Below, one piece after another: positions 51,220-60,358 of a stretch of DNA of 64,000 nucleotides. The position numbers and the translations under genes are program-made. The stretch's first letter is position 1. Each line of letters opens with the position of its first letter. The stretch covers positions 1-64,000 of the forward strand of contig CATLBN010000008.1 in NCBI GenBank assembly GCA_949878885.1. Direction: 5' to 3'. Under the pieces are notes generated by a model. The model had not been told where the DNA came from and ran no database searches. It saw only the letters and a program-made list of their open reading frames with translations. This DNA comes from an uncultured Clostridia bacterium (GTDB lineage Bacteria > Bacillota > Clostridia > Christensenellales > Borkfalkiaceae).

Positions 51220-51795
51220 ATGGCATCCATTTTAGCAGGCGATATCAGAAAGGGCTCTACTTTCGAATACAATGGCAAAGGCGTTTACACCGTAACCGAA
51301 TTCCAGCACGTAAAACCCGGAAAGGGAGCGGCGTTCGTTCGTACAACGCTTAAAAACGTAGTAACGGGTCAGGTGCTTTCCGACATTACTTTCAACCCTA
51401 CGGCAAAGCTTGAAACCGCACAGGTTGAAACCAGAAAAATGTCCTATTCTTATACCGACGGCGAGTTTTATTATTTTATGGACCCCGATACGTTCGATAT
51501 GATTACCTTGAATTTAAGCCAGGTAGAAGACGCGCTTAAATATATAAAAGAAAACGACGTAGTAACCGTAAAATCGCTTAACGGTACAGCATTCTCCGTT
51601 GAACCCGAAAACTTTGTAGAACTTAAAATTACCGAGTGCGAACCGGGCGTAAGAGGAAATACCGCAACAAACGCAATGAAGAATGCGGTTGTAGAAACGG
51701 GAGCTACCATACAGGTGCCTATGTTCGTTGAAGAAGGCGAAATTATTCGTATAGATACCCGTACCGGAGAGTATATGTCGCGCGTGGGCAAATAA
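51220..51795 (+). CDS. efp: Elongation factor P
   Basis: The 191-residue factor relieves ribosome stalling at polyproline. It has the three beta-barrel domains and the functional loop [13 protein letters not shown], with the lysine that is modified in some species. The C-terminal signature reads [18 protein letters not shown] precedes the ATG. Its stop overlaps the dtd start by one base (TAATG). Confidence 0.95.
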   Translation: MASILAGDIRKGSTFEYNGKGVYTVTEFQHVKPGKGAAFVRTTLKNVVTGQVLSDITFNPTAKLETAQVETRKMSYSYTDGEFYYFMDPDTFDMITLNLSQVEDALKYIKENDVVTVKSLNGTAFSVEPENFVELKITECEPGVRGNTATNAMKNAVVETGATIQVPMFVEEGEIIRIDTRTGEYMSRVGK

Positions 51796-52229
51796 TGAAA
51801 GCCGTAATTCAGCGCGTTAGATATACCAAACTGACCGTTGACGGTAAATTAATTGCCGAAATTCCGTTCGGACTTGCCGTGTATCTTGGTGTAAAAGCCG
51901 GAGATACAGAGGCGCAAGCCGAGGCTATGTCAAAAAAAATTGCCGCTTTAAGAATTTTCGAAGACGATAAAGGCAAAATGAATTTATCCGTTAAAGACGT
52001 TTGCGGCGAAGTTTTGTTAATTTCGCAATTTACTTTATACGGCGATTGTTCTCACGGCAACAGACCTAGTTTTTCGGATGCAGAGAAGCCCGAAGCGGCT
52101 AATTTGCTATATAATCTCGTAGCTGAAAAATTGCGCCAAACGTTAACCGTTAAACAGGGCGTGTTCGGCGCGGACATGAAAATAGAACAGTTTAACGACG
52201 GTCCCGTAACCGTTATATACGAAATCTGA
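51795..52229 (+). CDS. dtd: D-aminoacyl-tRNA deacylase
   Basis: The 144-residue enzyme hydrolyses D-aminoacyl-tRNA. It has VIQRVRYTKLTVDGK at the start, LLISQFTLYGDCSHGNRPSF as the catalytic strand, and the second motif NDGPVTVIYEI at the end. The ATG overlaps the efp stop. Confidence 0.93.
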   Translation: MKAVIQRVRYTKLTVDGKLIAEIPFGLAVYLGVKAGDTEAQAEAMSKKIAALRIFEDDKGKMNLSVKDVCGEVLLISQFTLYGDCSHGNRPSFSDAEKPEAANLLYNLVAEKLRQTLTVKQGVFGADMKIEQFNDGPVTVIYEI

Positions 52230-52234
52230 AAATT

Positions 52235-52261
52235 AGGGCGAATTAAATTCGCCCTGTTTTT
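52235..52261 (+). terminator. Rho-independent terminator after dtd
   Basis: AGGGCGAAT (52235-52243) pairs with ATTCGCCCT (52247-52255), then GTTTTT. Confidence 0.85.
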
Positions 52262-52298
52262 AAACTTAAATATTTGCTATAAAACGGCAGGAAATTTT

Positions 52299-53135
52299 AT
52301 GAAACTTAAATTTCTCGGTACAGGTGCGGCAGAAGGCGTGCCGGCAATGTTCTGTAACTGTGAAAATTGCAAAAATATACGTAAATTGGGAGAAAGCGAA
52401 TTCCGTACCCGTTCGCAGGTTATTATAGACGACTTTATTTCTATTGATTTTCCTCCCGAAGCTTACGCGCATTCGCTTAAATACGGCGTAAATTATTCCT
52501 TATTGAAATACGTTTTGGTTACTCATTCTCATATGGACCATTTTTACGCTCACGACTTTATTTTGCGGGGTTATAAGTATGCAGAAGTGCAACAGCCCGT
52601 TTTGCAAATTTACGGCAATTCGGAAGTGCACAAAGTTTTTAAAGAATGTACTGCGCGGGAAATGAAGCCAGACGTAGCGCAAAACCTTAGCTTTAAAGAA
52701 ATAGCGTCTTATAATTCGTTTAAGTTGGATGAATATAAAATTCTTACCGTGCCTGCTCAACACTCAAAATCGGAAGACTGTCTTTTATATTTTATTCAAC
52801 ACGGCAATAAAGGATATCTCCACTTTTACGATACAGGCAGAGTGGAAGAGCGTGCGTTCGAATATTTGGCGGCAAACGGCGCAAAGGCGTCTGCGGTTGC
52901 GTTTGATTGCACGTTTGCCGAGCGTACGGCAGGGAGAATTTCGCGGCATATGGGTATTGAAGACAATCTGGAAATGAGAAATAAACTTTTAAAATACGGC
53001 ATTATAGACGGTTCCGCAAAAATTCTTATTACTCATTTTTCGCATAACTGCAACCCGACGCGCGTTCATTTATCGGAGTTGGAAAAAAAATATTGCGTAA
53101 CCGCAGTGTACGACGGATTTGAAGCAGAATTATAA
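52299..53135 (+). CDS. Metallo-beta-lactamase-fold hydrolase (PhnP-like)
   Basis: The 278-residue protein starts with the PhnP/RNase Z-like LKFLGTGAAEGVPA and has CNCENCKN cysteines that may bind structural zinc. The metal motif THSHMDH is at residues 75-81, with later His and Asp ligands (FYDTGR, ITHFSHN). PhnP-type members cleave cyclic phosphodiesters; the substrate here is unknown. AGGAAA precedes the ATG. It is followed directly by the DUF5662 gene. Confidence 0.8.
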   Translation: MKLKFLGTGAAEGVPAMFCNCENCKNIRKLGESEFRTRSQVIIDDFISIDFPPEAYAHSLKYGVNYSLLKYVLVTHSHMDHFYAHDFILRGYKYAEVQQPVLQIYGNSEVHKVFKECTAREMKPDVAQNLSFKEIASYNSFKLDEYKILTVPAQHSKSEDCLLYFIQHGNKGYLHFYDTGRVEERAFEYLAANGAKASAVAFDCTFAERTAGRISRHMGIEDNLEMRNKLLKYGIIDGSAKILITHFSHNCNPTRVHLSELEKKYCVTAVYDGFEAEL

Positions 53136-53136
53136 A

Positions 53137-53679
53137 ATGAAAAACAAACATCGCTTGTTTAAACATTTTGCAACGGTGGCAAAACACCGCGCGGAAGTGC
53201 GAAAACTCTGTTTTAAGTGCGGACTTATAAAAAGAGGTTTGCTGCACGATTTGTCTAAATACAGTCTTTCGGAATTTGTATCAGGTGTAAAATATTATCA
53301 GGGCAACCGCAGTCCGCAGGCTAAGGAGCGGGAGGAGCTGGGGTATTCGGCTGCTTGGCTGCATCATAAAGGGCGCAATAAGCACCATTTTGAGTATTGG
53401 ACGGAGTTTACAAATAACGGCGTTAAATATATAAAAATGCCCGTAGAATACTTTGCCGAAATGTTTTGCGACCGTGTTGCCGCAAGCAAAGTGTATTTAA
53501 AAAACAAATATACAAACGCTTCTCCGCTGGAATATTTTTATTCAAGAACCGATAAAAATAATATGCATCCGCAAACCGCGGAGGATTTGCAAAAATTTTT
53601 ACAAATGCTTAAAGATTGCGGAGAAAAAGAAACGTTTAAAAATTTAAAACAGTTTGTAAAACAAAATAAAGGCAAATAA
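53137..53679 (+). CDS. DUF5662 family protein
   Basis: The 180-residue protein has HRLFKHFATVAKHRAEV, LLHDLSKYSLSEF, AAWLHHKGRNKHHFEYW and a conserved MPVEYFAEMFCDRVAA. The H...HD...HH...H...D arrangement looks HD-like, so a metal-dependent hydrolase activity is possible. The family is common in gut Firmicutes with no known function. The start is the ATG at 53137, which comes 1 base after the preceding stop codon. Confidence 0.75.
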   Translation: MKNKHRLFKHFATVAKHRAEVRKLCFKCGLIKRGLLHDLSKYSLSEFVSGVKYYQGNRSPQAKEREELGYSAAWLHHKGRNKHHFEYWTEFTNNGVKYIKMPVEYFAEMFCDRVAASKVYLKNKYTNASPLEYFYSRTDKNNMHPQTAEDLQKFLQMLKDCGEKETFKNLKQFVKQNKGK

Positions 53680-53708
53680 AAAAGCTTCTTAAAAAGAAGC
53701 TTTTTTTA
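53678..53708. terminator. Bidirectional terminator
   Basis: AAAAAGCTTCTT pairs with AAGAAGCTTTTT around AAA, A-rich before and T-rich after, between the DUF5662 gene and the converging ferritin-like gene. Confidence 0.8.
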
Positions 53709-53767
53709 ATGTGATTATTAAGCGTAATTTAAATACGCCCCGATATATGCTTTAAATAAGGCATTTT

Positions 53768-55021
53768 TTATTTTGTTCTTGCAATTTTCGTATTGTCTGT
53801 TTTTCTGTTTCTAAGTTCTTTAACGGGATGCTCGCTGTCTTGATAGCGATAATCCTGTCCAAGTCTTTCAACCGCTTTTTTAATTACCAAATGCGAAGGG
53901 TTTCTTTCGGGGTCGCCCGACATATATTTTTGATAGTCAAAATACCTATGGCTGTCAGGCAGTTTTTTTATGTCTTTGTAATCAGGTTTAACTTGTGTGT
54001 TGTCTGCGGTTAAAGTAACTGTGCTGCCCAAAACTTTTCTTATATATTCTTTGTTTTCGCCGAGTTTCAAAAGCTGCGGAAACTCTCCGCCGTTACAAAG
54101 CTGTTCAAAAGTTTTATTTTCGTATTTCTTTAAAAGTCTTGCCGCCGTTTTAAGATGCGTAACTTCCATTTTGTAGTGTTCCGTCCATATCTTTTTTATG
54201 GCTTCGTCGCGCTCGTCCTGCATAGCGGAATAATACAGCCAGCATTCGCAGAATTCGTGCATTACCCACTGTTCAAGCCAGGATAGTGTGGGGTCTTTCA
54301 AACTTTCGTACTGTGTAACGTGCGCTTCTTCAATCATTGCAATTTCTGCATAAAGCTTGCGCCCCAAGTCGTTTTTGTACCATTGCGCTATATTCATATA
54401 ATAGTTCATAGTTTGCTGTTCGGCGGCGGTTATGGTGCTAGCAACAAGTTTTGAATATAAGTCCGCTTTATCCGCGTTCATATGCGGTTTTACGTCGTCG
54501 GAAGGATACCTGTGCTCGGCTATGGTAGGGCGTCCGGGCATAATTTCTGTAAACTTTCCTACAAGCATATCCGCATCTTCGTTTTTATCCATTTTTAAAA
54601 GATTTGCATAACGGTACAGGTGGTCGAAGTCTTCCAAAAGCGCAAAGTTCAAAGCCTTAATATTGTTTTCGTCCTTTTCGTGCTTGGCTAACACCGCCGT
54701 TAAATCTACTGCAAGCTGCTCGTAAGCGATAGTCGTTTCCAAAATGCTTTCCGAAATAGGTTTTAAACAGCTTATGCGTTTTTGCTGTTGCTGTTCCTGG
54801 CGGCGTACAACGGCAAGCGTTTGCACAATTTCGGGTTCGTCGCAGTGCCGTGCAAATTGGTGCATAAACCACTGAGATTCAAACTCCGTACCGTTCATAA
54901 GTATAACGCGCGTTTTTGTATAAGGCGAAGTTTTTTCTTTATTATAGCTTTTGGGATACATTTTTTTCAGCGGTAAAAAATTGTTTTCAAGCGATTTGCT
55001 TTTTTCTTTTATGGGATTCAT
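53768..55021 (-). CDS. Large ferritin-like protein of unknown function
   Basis: The 417-residue, mostly helical protein is Gln/Glu/His-rich in the centre. Helices carry TIAYEQLAVD, LLEDFDHLYRY, IAMIEEAHVTQYESL, EFCECWLYYSAM and HYKMEVTHLKTAARLL: Glu and E-x-x-H placements like diiron ligands of the ferritin/rubrerythrin superfamily. It is about twice the length of rubrerythrin. The C-terminus has a DYKDIKKLPDSHRYFDYQ segment and no membrane span. Strong GGAGGT 6 bases before the ATG. Divergent from the glycosyltransferase. A role in oxidative stress or iron storage is an inference. Confidence 0.55.
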   Translation of the reverse strand: MNPIKEKSKSLENNFLPLKKMYPKSYNKEKTSPYTKTRVILMNGTEFESQWFMHQFARHCDEPEIVQTLAVVRRQEQQQQKRISCLKPISESILETTIAYEQLAVDLTAVLAKHEKDENNIKALNFALLEDFDHLYRYANLLKMDKNEDADMLVGKFTEIMPGRPTIAEHRYPSDDVKPHMNADKADLYSKLVASTITAAEQQTMNYYMNIAQWYKNDLGRKLYAEIAMIEEAHVTQYESLKDPTLSWLEQWVMHEFCECWLYYSAMQDERDEAIKKIWTEHYKMEVTHLKTAARLLKKYENKTFEQLCNGGEFPQLLKLGENKEYIRKVLGSTVTLTADNTQVKPDYKDIKKLPDSHRYFDYQKYMSGDPERNPSHLVIKKAVERLGQDYRYQDSEHPVKELRNRKTDNTKIARTK

Positions 55022-55124
55022 ATAATTACCTCCGCTTAAATTTTTATCCTAAAATATGTTTTTTAAACAATTAAGCCGGTAAATTTTGTCTTTTGCTTAA
55101 TGTAAATGACAATCTATACATTAT

Positions 55125-55153
55125 TTGACAATAAATGCAATATGTGCTAAACT
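55125..55153 (+). promoter_or_regulatory. Promoter of the glycosyltransferase operon
   Basis: TTGACA (55125-55130), 17-base spacer, TAAACT (55148-55153). It overlaps the possible upstream ATG at 55135, which argues against that start. Confidence 0.55.
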
Positions 55154-55191
55154 TAAATAAACAGTTTATTATAATCGGCAGGAGTATGTTT

Positions 55192-56502
55192 ATGTGGCAC
55201 GAGATAGTTTACAGAGTACTTAGTATAATAAATTACGCGGTACTTATTGTAATTGCAATTCCGCTTCTTTTACAGATTTTATACGTTTTGCTTTTCTTTG
55301 TTAAGAAAAAAACGTTTAAACCCAGCGAAAAGAAGGGCAGAATTGCTTATCTTATTCCAGCTCACAACGAGGAAGACGTAATATTCGATTCTGTAAAGTC
55401 TATTTACGAAAATCAAAATTATCCTGCCGATAAGTTCGACGTTTACGTTGTTGCCGATAACTGTACCGATAATACGGCGGCGCTTGCGGAAAAAGCGGGC
55501 GCAATAGTGCTTATACATAATGACGACGACCCTTCGCACCATATGGCTGCGTATCCGCTTAAATTCGGTATAAATCATATAATTTACGAAAGCGGAAAAG
55601 AATACGACATTATAATCCGCGTTGATGCGGACAACCATTTGCATTCCGATTATTCCGAACATATGAATAATGCTTTTCAAGAGGGAGTCGACCTTGCGCG
55701 TCCGTACGAGGGTACGCTTAACGCAACGCAAAACTTTTACACTAAAGCCTGCGCGCTTTTTTATGTTTTTGAGTCGCGTTACGGCAGCCGCGTAAGAGAA
55801 AGATTAAATCTTGCGGCGCACGTTAACGGCAGCGGAGCTATGATGAGCGTGCGTATGTTAAAAGCTACTGGCGGTTATGACTGCATAAGTATTTCGGAAG
55901 ATGCGGAATATTACTTCAACCGCTTAATGGACGGCTATAAGGGGCACTTTGTAGAAGACGCGGTTATTTACGAGGATATGCCTTCGTCGTTTAAAGATAC
56001 TCTAAACCGAAACAAACGCATAGGCAGCGGAAGCGTGTCTTTGCTTAAACCAAAATTTTTAAAGATGTTCGGCAAGTTTTTTACAACGGGAAATTTTTCG
56101 TATCTGGAAATATGTCTGTCTTACAGCTTTATATTTTTAACGGTTTTGCTTGCCGTATGGCTGCCGCTGTTTTATATTTATAATTTTCTGTATTTGGGTT
56201 TTGCCGCATACGGTTATTTGGAATTAACGCTGCATACCGCAAATTGGTATTATACTGTTTTATGGAACACAATAATTATAGGCGCAGGCATACTTTTAGG
56301 TCTTTTCGTTCTGTTTGGATACTTACAGGCGTTCTTCCTTGTAATGACCGACTATAAAAAAATAGGTGCGAAGAACAGAAGACAGCTGCTGTCCGCGGTA
56401 TTTCTGTTTCCTCTGTTTTTAATTTTATATTCTGTAACTATTTGCATAGGCACAATGTCTAAACCTACTTGGGGCAGAGCAAAGCGTAATAAAAACAAAT
56501 AA
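55192..56502 (+). CDS. Membrane glycosyltransferase, family 2
   Basis: The 436-residue protein starts at the ATG at 55192, 7 bases after AGGAG. An N-terminal span (about 10-40) is followed by a GT-A domain: AYLIPAHNEEDVI, VYVVADNCTDNTA, IIRVDADNHL (the DxD nucleotide-sugar/metal site) and SISEDAEYYFN. Three to four C-terminal spans follow. The order is that of processive or lipid-linked GT2 enzymes such as those making polysaccharides. The product is unknown. It is followed by an ABC exporter 14 bases later, which could export the same material. Confidence 0.82.
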   Translation: MWHEIVYRVLSIINYAVLIVIAIPLLLQILYVLLFFVKKKTFKPSEKKGRIAYLIPAHNEEDVIFDSVKSIYENQNYPADKFDVYVVADNCTDNTAALAEKAGAIVLIHNDDDPSHHMAAYPLKFGINHIIYESGKEYDIIIRVDADNHLHSDYSEHMNNAFQEGVDLARPYEGTLNATQNFYTKACALFYVFESRYGSRVRERLNLAAHVNGSGAMMSVRMLKATGGYDCISISEDAEYYFNRLMDGYKGHFVEDAVIYEDMPSSFKDTLNRNKRIGSGSVSLLKPKFLKMFGKFFTTGNFSYLEICLSYSFIFLTVLLAVWLPLFYIYNFLYLGFAAYGYLELTLHTANWYYTVLWNTIIIGAGILLGLFVLFGYLQAFFLVMTDYKKIGAKNRRQLLSAVFLFPLFLILYSVTICIGTMSKPTWGRAKRNKNK

Positions 56503-56516
56503 ATAGGGAGTAAGCA

Positions 56517-57473
56517 TTGGAATTGGAAAATTGCGCCCTTAAAATCGAAGGGCTCAAAAAAAATTACGGAGAATTGAAAGCCGTAAATAATATTTCTTTT
56601 GAAGTTTCAAAAGGCTCGCTATTTGCATTTTTGGGTATAAACGGTGCGGGTAAATCTACCACTATAAATATAATTTGTTCAATTTTGCAAAAAGACGGCG
56701 GTAAAATTTATGTTAACGGCAAAGATTTAGACGAAAAATCGTCTGAAATCAAGCGTGACATAGGCATAGTTTTTCAAACAAGCGTATTGGATAAAGAGTT
56801 AACAGTAAAGCATAATCTCGATATTCGCACTTCATTTTATTGTCTTTCCAAAGAAGAAAAAAAGCGTAATATCGAAGAAATTATAAACTTGCTTAATTTG
56901 CAGCCTATTTTAAACCGTACGGTGGGCAAACTCAGCGGAGGTCAAATGCGCAGGGTGGATATTGCGCGCGCAATGGTGCACCGTCCAAAACTTCTTATTT
57001 TGGACGAGCCCACTACGGGACTTGACCCTAAAACCAGACTGTCAGTTTGGTCGCTGATTGATAAAATCCGTATAGAAACGGGTATGACCGTGTTTTTAAC
57101 AACGCATTATCTGGAAGAAGCCGAAAAAGCCACCGACGTTGTAATAATGGATAAGGGCAATATTATAGCCCACGGTACGCCCAACGAACTTAAAAACAAA
57201 TACAGCACAGACAGCTTATACGGATATATGCCGCAGAATGCGGATTTTGAACGCAAGCTTGAAAATGCCGGACTTAAATTTAGTTACAATGCCGAACGCT
57301 GTGCTTACAGAATAAACGTTGAAAATACTTTCGAGGCAAAAAAAGTGTTTTCGGACTTTGATAATTATCTTACCGACGTTGAAATTGTAAAAGGAAATAT
57401 GGATGACGTATTTTTAAACGTTACGGGCAAAGATATAAAAATCCTCGGAGAAAGCGAAAATGACGGAGAATAA
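56517..57473 (+). CDS. ABC-2 exporter ATP-binding protein
   Basis: The 318-residue protein begins at TTG 56517 with AGGGAG upstream. It has Walker A GINGAGKST, signature KLSGGQMRRVDIARA, Walker B LLILDEPTTGLDP and H-loop LTTHYLEEA, then the extra C-terminal domain typical of the DrrA/drug and lipid export group. It overlaps the permease gene by 14 bases. Confidence 0.88.
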   Translation: MELENCALKIEGLKKNYGELKAVNNISFEVSKGSLFAFLGINGAGKSTTINIICSILQKDGGKIYVNGKDLDEKSSEIKRDIGIVFQTSVLDKELTVKHNLDIRTSFYCLSKEEKKRNIEEIINLLNLQPILNRTVGKLSGGQMRRVDIARAMVHRPKLLILDEPTTGLDPKTRLSVWSLIDKIRIETGMTVFLTTHYLEEAEKATDVVIMDKGNIIAHGTPNELKNKYSTDSLYGYMPQNADFERKLENAGLKFSYNAERCAYRINVENTFEAKKVFSDFDNYLTDVEIVKGNMDDVFLNVTGKDIKILGESENDGE

Positions 57474-58491
57474 GGTAAAACAGCAATTCGGTTTGTTTTT
57501 TCAGCTTGTCAAAAGACACTTGCTGGTTTTTTTCAGAAATAAAATAAGAATGTTTTTTACGCTTATGGTTCCGTTTATCATATTTGTGATTTACATTCTG
57601 TTTCTGCGTGATTTGGAACTCAATTCCGTCAGCTCGGTTTTAACGCAGATGTCTGAAAAATACTCAAATGCCGAAATAAAACAGCTTGCGGACAACGCGG
57701 TGTTTATGAAAAAGGTTGAAACGCTTGTGGACAGCTGGATGTTAAGCGGAATAATAGCAATTTCAACAATAACTGTATCTTTGCAAACAAATACAATGAT
57801 AGTTTCGGATAGAGAAACCGGAGTTAATAAAGATTTTGCTTCTTCGCCGATAAGCGGCAGACTTTTAATAGGCAGTTACTTTGTATTTAATTTGATTGTA
57901 ACTGTAATGATTTGTTTTCTTTTTATGCTGGTCTGCTATATATATTTGGCGTGTATGAACGAATTTAGTTTAACGTTCGTCGATTTTTTAGCTATGACGG
58001 GCATACTTGCTTTTTCGTCTATTGTATCCGTACTGCTTACAATCGTTATTTGTTCGTTTGTTTCCCGCGATGCTACAATGGCAAGCATTACTACGATTTT
58101 TTCTACCGCAATAGGATTTTTAATAGGCGCATATATGCCTATGGCAATGCTTCCGGATTTTGCGCGTAATTTATGTGTTTTTATTCCGGGCACGTTTTCT
58201 TGTTCGCTGTTAAGATATTCGTTTATGGCAACTCCGCTTGCAGATTTAACCGCATACACCAACGAAGTTTTGCAAATTGCGCACGGCGGCGAGTTGATAA
58301 ACGAACTTTCAATAAGTTTCGGATATAACGTAGAATTTTTCGGAATGTCGTTACAGCCTTGGGCTCAAGCCTTAGGACAGGTTATATTTATTGCGGTTTT
58401 AATTGTTATGAACGTATTATCCGGAAAAAATATAATTAAAATCGTAGGCGTAATGGGTAAAAAATTGAAGCCTAATAAAAAGGTCAAATAA
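57460..58491 (+). CDS. ABC-2 type exporter permease
   Basis: The 343-residue membrane protein has an N-terminal span, an extracellular segment of about 60 residues, and a block of five spans with the ABC-2 signature DRETGVNKDFASSPISGRLL and SCSLLRYSF. It pairs with the upstream ATPase. Substrate unknown; drugs, lipids or the glycosyltransferase product are possible. Confidence 0.85.
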   Translation: MTENKVKQQFGLFFQLVKRHLLVFFRNKIRMFFTLMVPFIIFVIYILFLRDLELNSVSSVLTQMSEKYSNAEIKQLADNAVFMKKVETLVDSWMLSGIIAISTITVSLQTNTMIVSDRETGVNKDFASSPISGRLLIGSYFVFNLIVTVMICFLFMLVCYIYLACMNEFSLTFVDFLAMTGILAFSSIVSVLLTIVICSFVSRDATMASITTIFSTAIGFLIGAYMPMAMLPDFARNLCVFIPGTFSCSLLRYSFMATPLADLTAYTNEVLQIAHGGELINELSISFGYNVEFFGMSLQPWAQALGQVIFIAVLIVMNVLSGKNIIKIVGVMGKKLKPNKKVK

Positions 58492-58493
58492 TA

Positions 58494-58522
58494 AAAACCC
58501 GTTATTGCAACGGGTTTTTTCA
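58494..58522 (+). terminator. Rho-independent terminator after the exporter
   Basis: AAAACCCGTT pairs with AACGGGTTTT around a short loop, then TTTT. Confidence 0.8.
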
Positions 58523-58542
58523 AGTTGATTAAGATTAAAAAC

Positions 58543-58570
58543 TAAAAAACGCCTTCGTAAAGAAGGCGTA
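58543..58570 (-). terminator. Terminator of tRNA-Gly
   Basis: On the minus strand ACGCCTTC and GAAGGCGT form an 8-bp stem followed by TTTTTT, directly after the encoded CCA end. Confidence 0.85.
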
Positions 58571-58645
58571 TGGAGCAGGTGACGGGAGTCGGACCCGCCG
58601 AAATCAGCTTGGGAAGCTGACGCCATACCGATAGGCGACACCTGC
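58571..58645 (-). tRNA. tRNA-Gly (anticodon CCC), CCA encoded
   Basis: The minus strand folds as a tRNA: acceptor GCAGGTG/CACCTGC, D-arm GCC/GGC with GG in the loop, anticodon stem TCAGC/GCTGA with loop TTCCCAA (anticodon CCC), T-arm GCGGG with GTCCGACTC, discriminator T and encoded CCA. It reads GGG codons. It is a single tRNA gene with its own terminator, transcribed against its neighbours. Confidence 0.9.
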
Positions 58646-58777
58646 AAAATAAAATTGTTAAATCCAACGGCGTTATTTGCTAAAACAATATAACATAAAT
58701 AATTTGTTAAGTCAAAATATTTTCAGCAATAAAAAATAATTCGTAACAAATTGACCTTAGATTAAAGCGTAATAAAA

Positions 58778-59482
58778 ATGGTTGAAAAATTTTCTAAAAC
58801 AGAATTGCTTTTAGGTAAAGAAGCTATGCAAAAGCTTGCAGCCTCTCGCGTGGCTGTTTTCGGTTTGGGCGGCGTAGGCGGATATACGGTAGAAGCTTTG
58901 GCGCGTTCGGGAATAGGCGCGTTGGATTTGATAGACGGCGATACCGTAAGCGTTTCGAATTTCAACCGCCAGATTATTGCAACAGATAAAACATTGGGTA
59001 AAAGCAAAGCCGAAGCGGCAAAAGAACGGGTTTTGCTTATTAATTCGAATTGCAACGTAATAAGTTATCAAGTTTATTTTTTACCTGAAAATGCCTCTGA
59101 TTTCGATTTTACCAAGTATGATTATATTGTAGACGCGGTTGACAACGTAACGGCCAAATTAACTATTGCCGAACTTGCGGCAAAATGCAGAGTACCCGTA
59201 ATAAGCTGTATGGGCGCCGGCAACAAACTTGACGCAACTGCGTTTGAAATTTCCGATATTTACAAAACTTCGGTTTGTCCGCTTGCAAAAGTAATGCGGC
59301 GCGAATTAAAAAAACGCGGCGTGGACAAATTGAAAGTTGTTTATTCCAAGGAGCAGCCTTCAAAATTCACAACCGAAAACGGACAGAGAATAACGGCAAG
59401 CGTTGCATTTGTTCCGTCGGTTGCGGGATTGATTTTGGCTGGAGAAGTAATAAAGGATTTGTCTTTATGCAACAAGATGTAA
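58778..59482 (+). CDS. tcdA: tRNA threonylcarbamoyladenosine dehydratase
   Basis: The 234-residue ThiF/E1-like enzyme makes the cyclic form of t6A in tRNA. It has ATP site GLGGVGGYTVEAL, acidic IDGDTVSVSNFNRQI, and VDAVDNVTAKLTIAE, with CxxxxCPLAK-type conserved residues later. No Shine-Dalgarno precedes the ATG. It overlaps the ttcA-like gene by 16 bases, joining two tRNA-modification genes. Confidence 0.88.
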   Translation: MVEKFSKTELLLGKEAMQKLAASRVAVFGLGGVGGYTVEALARSGIGALDLIDGDTVSVSNFNRQIIATDKTLGKSKAEAAKERVLLINSNCNVISYQVYFLPENASDFDFTKYDYIVDAVDNVTAKLTIAELAAKCRVPVISCMGAGNKLDATAFEISDIYKTSVCPLAKVMRRELKKRGVDKLKVVYSKEQPSKFTTENGQRITASVAFVPSVAGLILAGEVIKDLSLCNKM

Positions 59483-60330
59483 ACGAAAATATAACAGCCG
59501 AAATATCGGTTTGCAAAAAAGTTGAAGAAAGCATAAAAAAGAAATTTCATAAAAAACTATTTTCAAGATTTGCAAAGGCAATTAACGAGTATGAGTTGTT
59601 AAGTCCCGGCGATAACGTTGCCGTTTGTATGTCGGGCGGAAAAGATTCATTTGTTATGGCTAAGCTTTTTCAAGAACTTAAACGCCATAACAAATTCGAA
59701 TTCGGTTTAAAATTTCTTGTTATGGATCCGGGTTACAGCCATGCTAACAGAAAGGCGATAGAAACGAACGCCGAACTATTAGATATTCCTATTACTGTAT
59801 TTGAAACGGATATTTTCGAAAGCGTTTTCGGTATGGAAAAATCGCCGTGTTATATTTGCGCAAGAATGCGCCGCGGACATCTTTATCACAGAGCTAAAGA
59901 TTTGGGCTGTAATAAAATTGCTTTGGGGCACCATTACGACGACGTTATAGAAACCATACTTATGGGTATGCTGTACGGCGGTCAGGTTCAAACTATGATG
60001 CCAAAGTTAAGAAGCGAAAATTTCGAAGGAATGGAGCTTATAAGACCTATGTATCTTATACGCGAGGAGCATATAAAGGATTGGCGCGACTATAACGGAC
60101 TAAATTTTTTACAGTGTGCCTGTAAGTTTACCGAAAGCAATAATTCGACTGCGCCTAATTGCGGCAGTTCCAAACGAATGAAAGTTAAGCAGTTAATTAA
60201 AAGCCTCGAAAGCCAAGACGGCGGTATAGAACAAAACATTTTCAGAAGCGTAGAAAACGTTAATTTAAAAACAATAATCGCTTATAAAGACAAAAACGGC
60301 GCCAGACATCATTTTAACGATGAGTATTAA
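59467..60330 (+). CDS. ttcA: TtcA-like tRNA 2-thiocytidine synthase
   Basis: The 287-residue PP-loop ATPase starts at ATG 59467 inside the tcdA end. It has the SGGKDS P-loop at residues 56-61, the CxxC of TtcA in SPCYICARMRRG for the Fe-S cluster, ALGHHYDDVIETILM, and a third cysteine region near CACKFTES. Members thiolate tRNA (cytidine 32) or related sites. The length and order fit the clostridial TtcA/TtuA-like group; the exact nucleoside is not certain. Confidence 0.8.
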   Translation: MQQDVNENITAEISVCKKVEESIKKKFHKKLFSRFAKAINEYELLSPGDNVAVCMSGGKDSFVMAKLFQELKRHNKFEFGLKFLVMDPGYSHANRKAIETNAELLDIPITVFETDIFESVFGMEKSPCYICARMRRGHLYHRAKDLGCNKIALGHHYDDVIETILMGMLYGGQVQTMMPKLRSENFEGMELIRPMYLIREEHIKDWRDYNGLNFLQCACKFTESNNSTAPNCGSSKRMKVKQLIKSLESQDGGIEQNIFRSVENVNLKTIIAYKDKNGARHHFNDEY

Positions 60331-60358
60331 ATAACAATTTTAAATATGGGTTAAACTT

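Noticed and set aside
55135..55191. Upstream start for the glycosyltransferase
   Set aside because: The ATG at 55135 lies inside the predicted promoter and has no ribosome binding site; the ATG at 55192 has AGGAG at good spacing.
58740..58777. Leaderless promoter for tcdA
   Set aside because: TTGACC is present, but no acceptable -10 lies 16-18 bases downstream, so tcdA was left out of the leaderless set.
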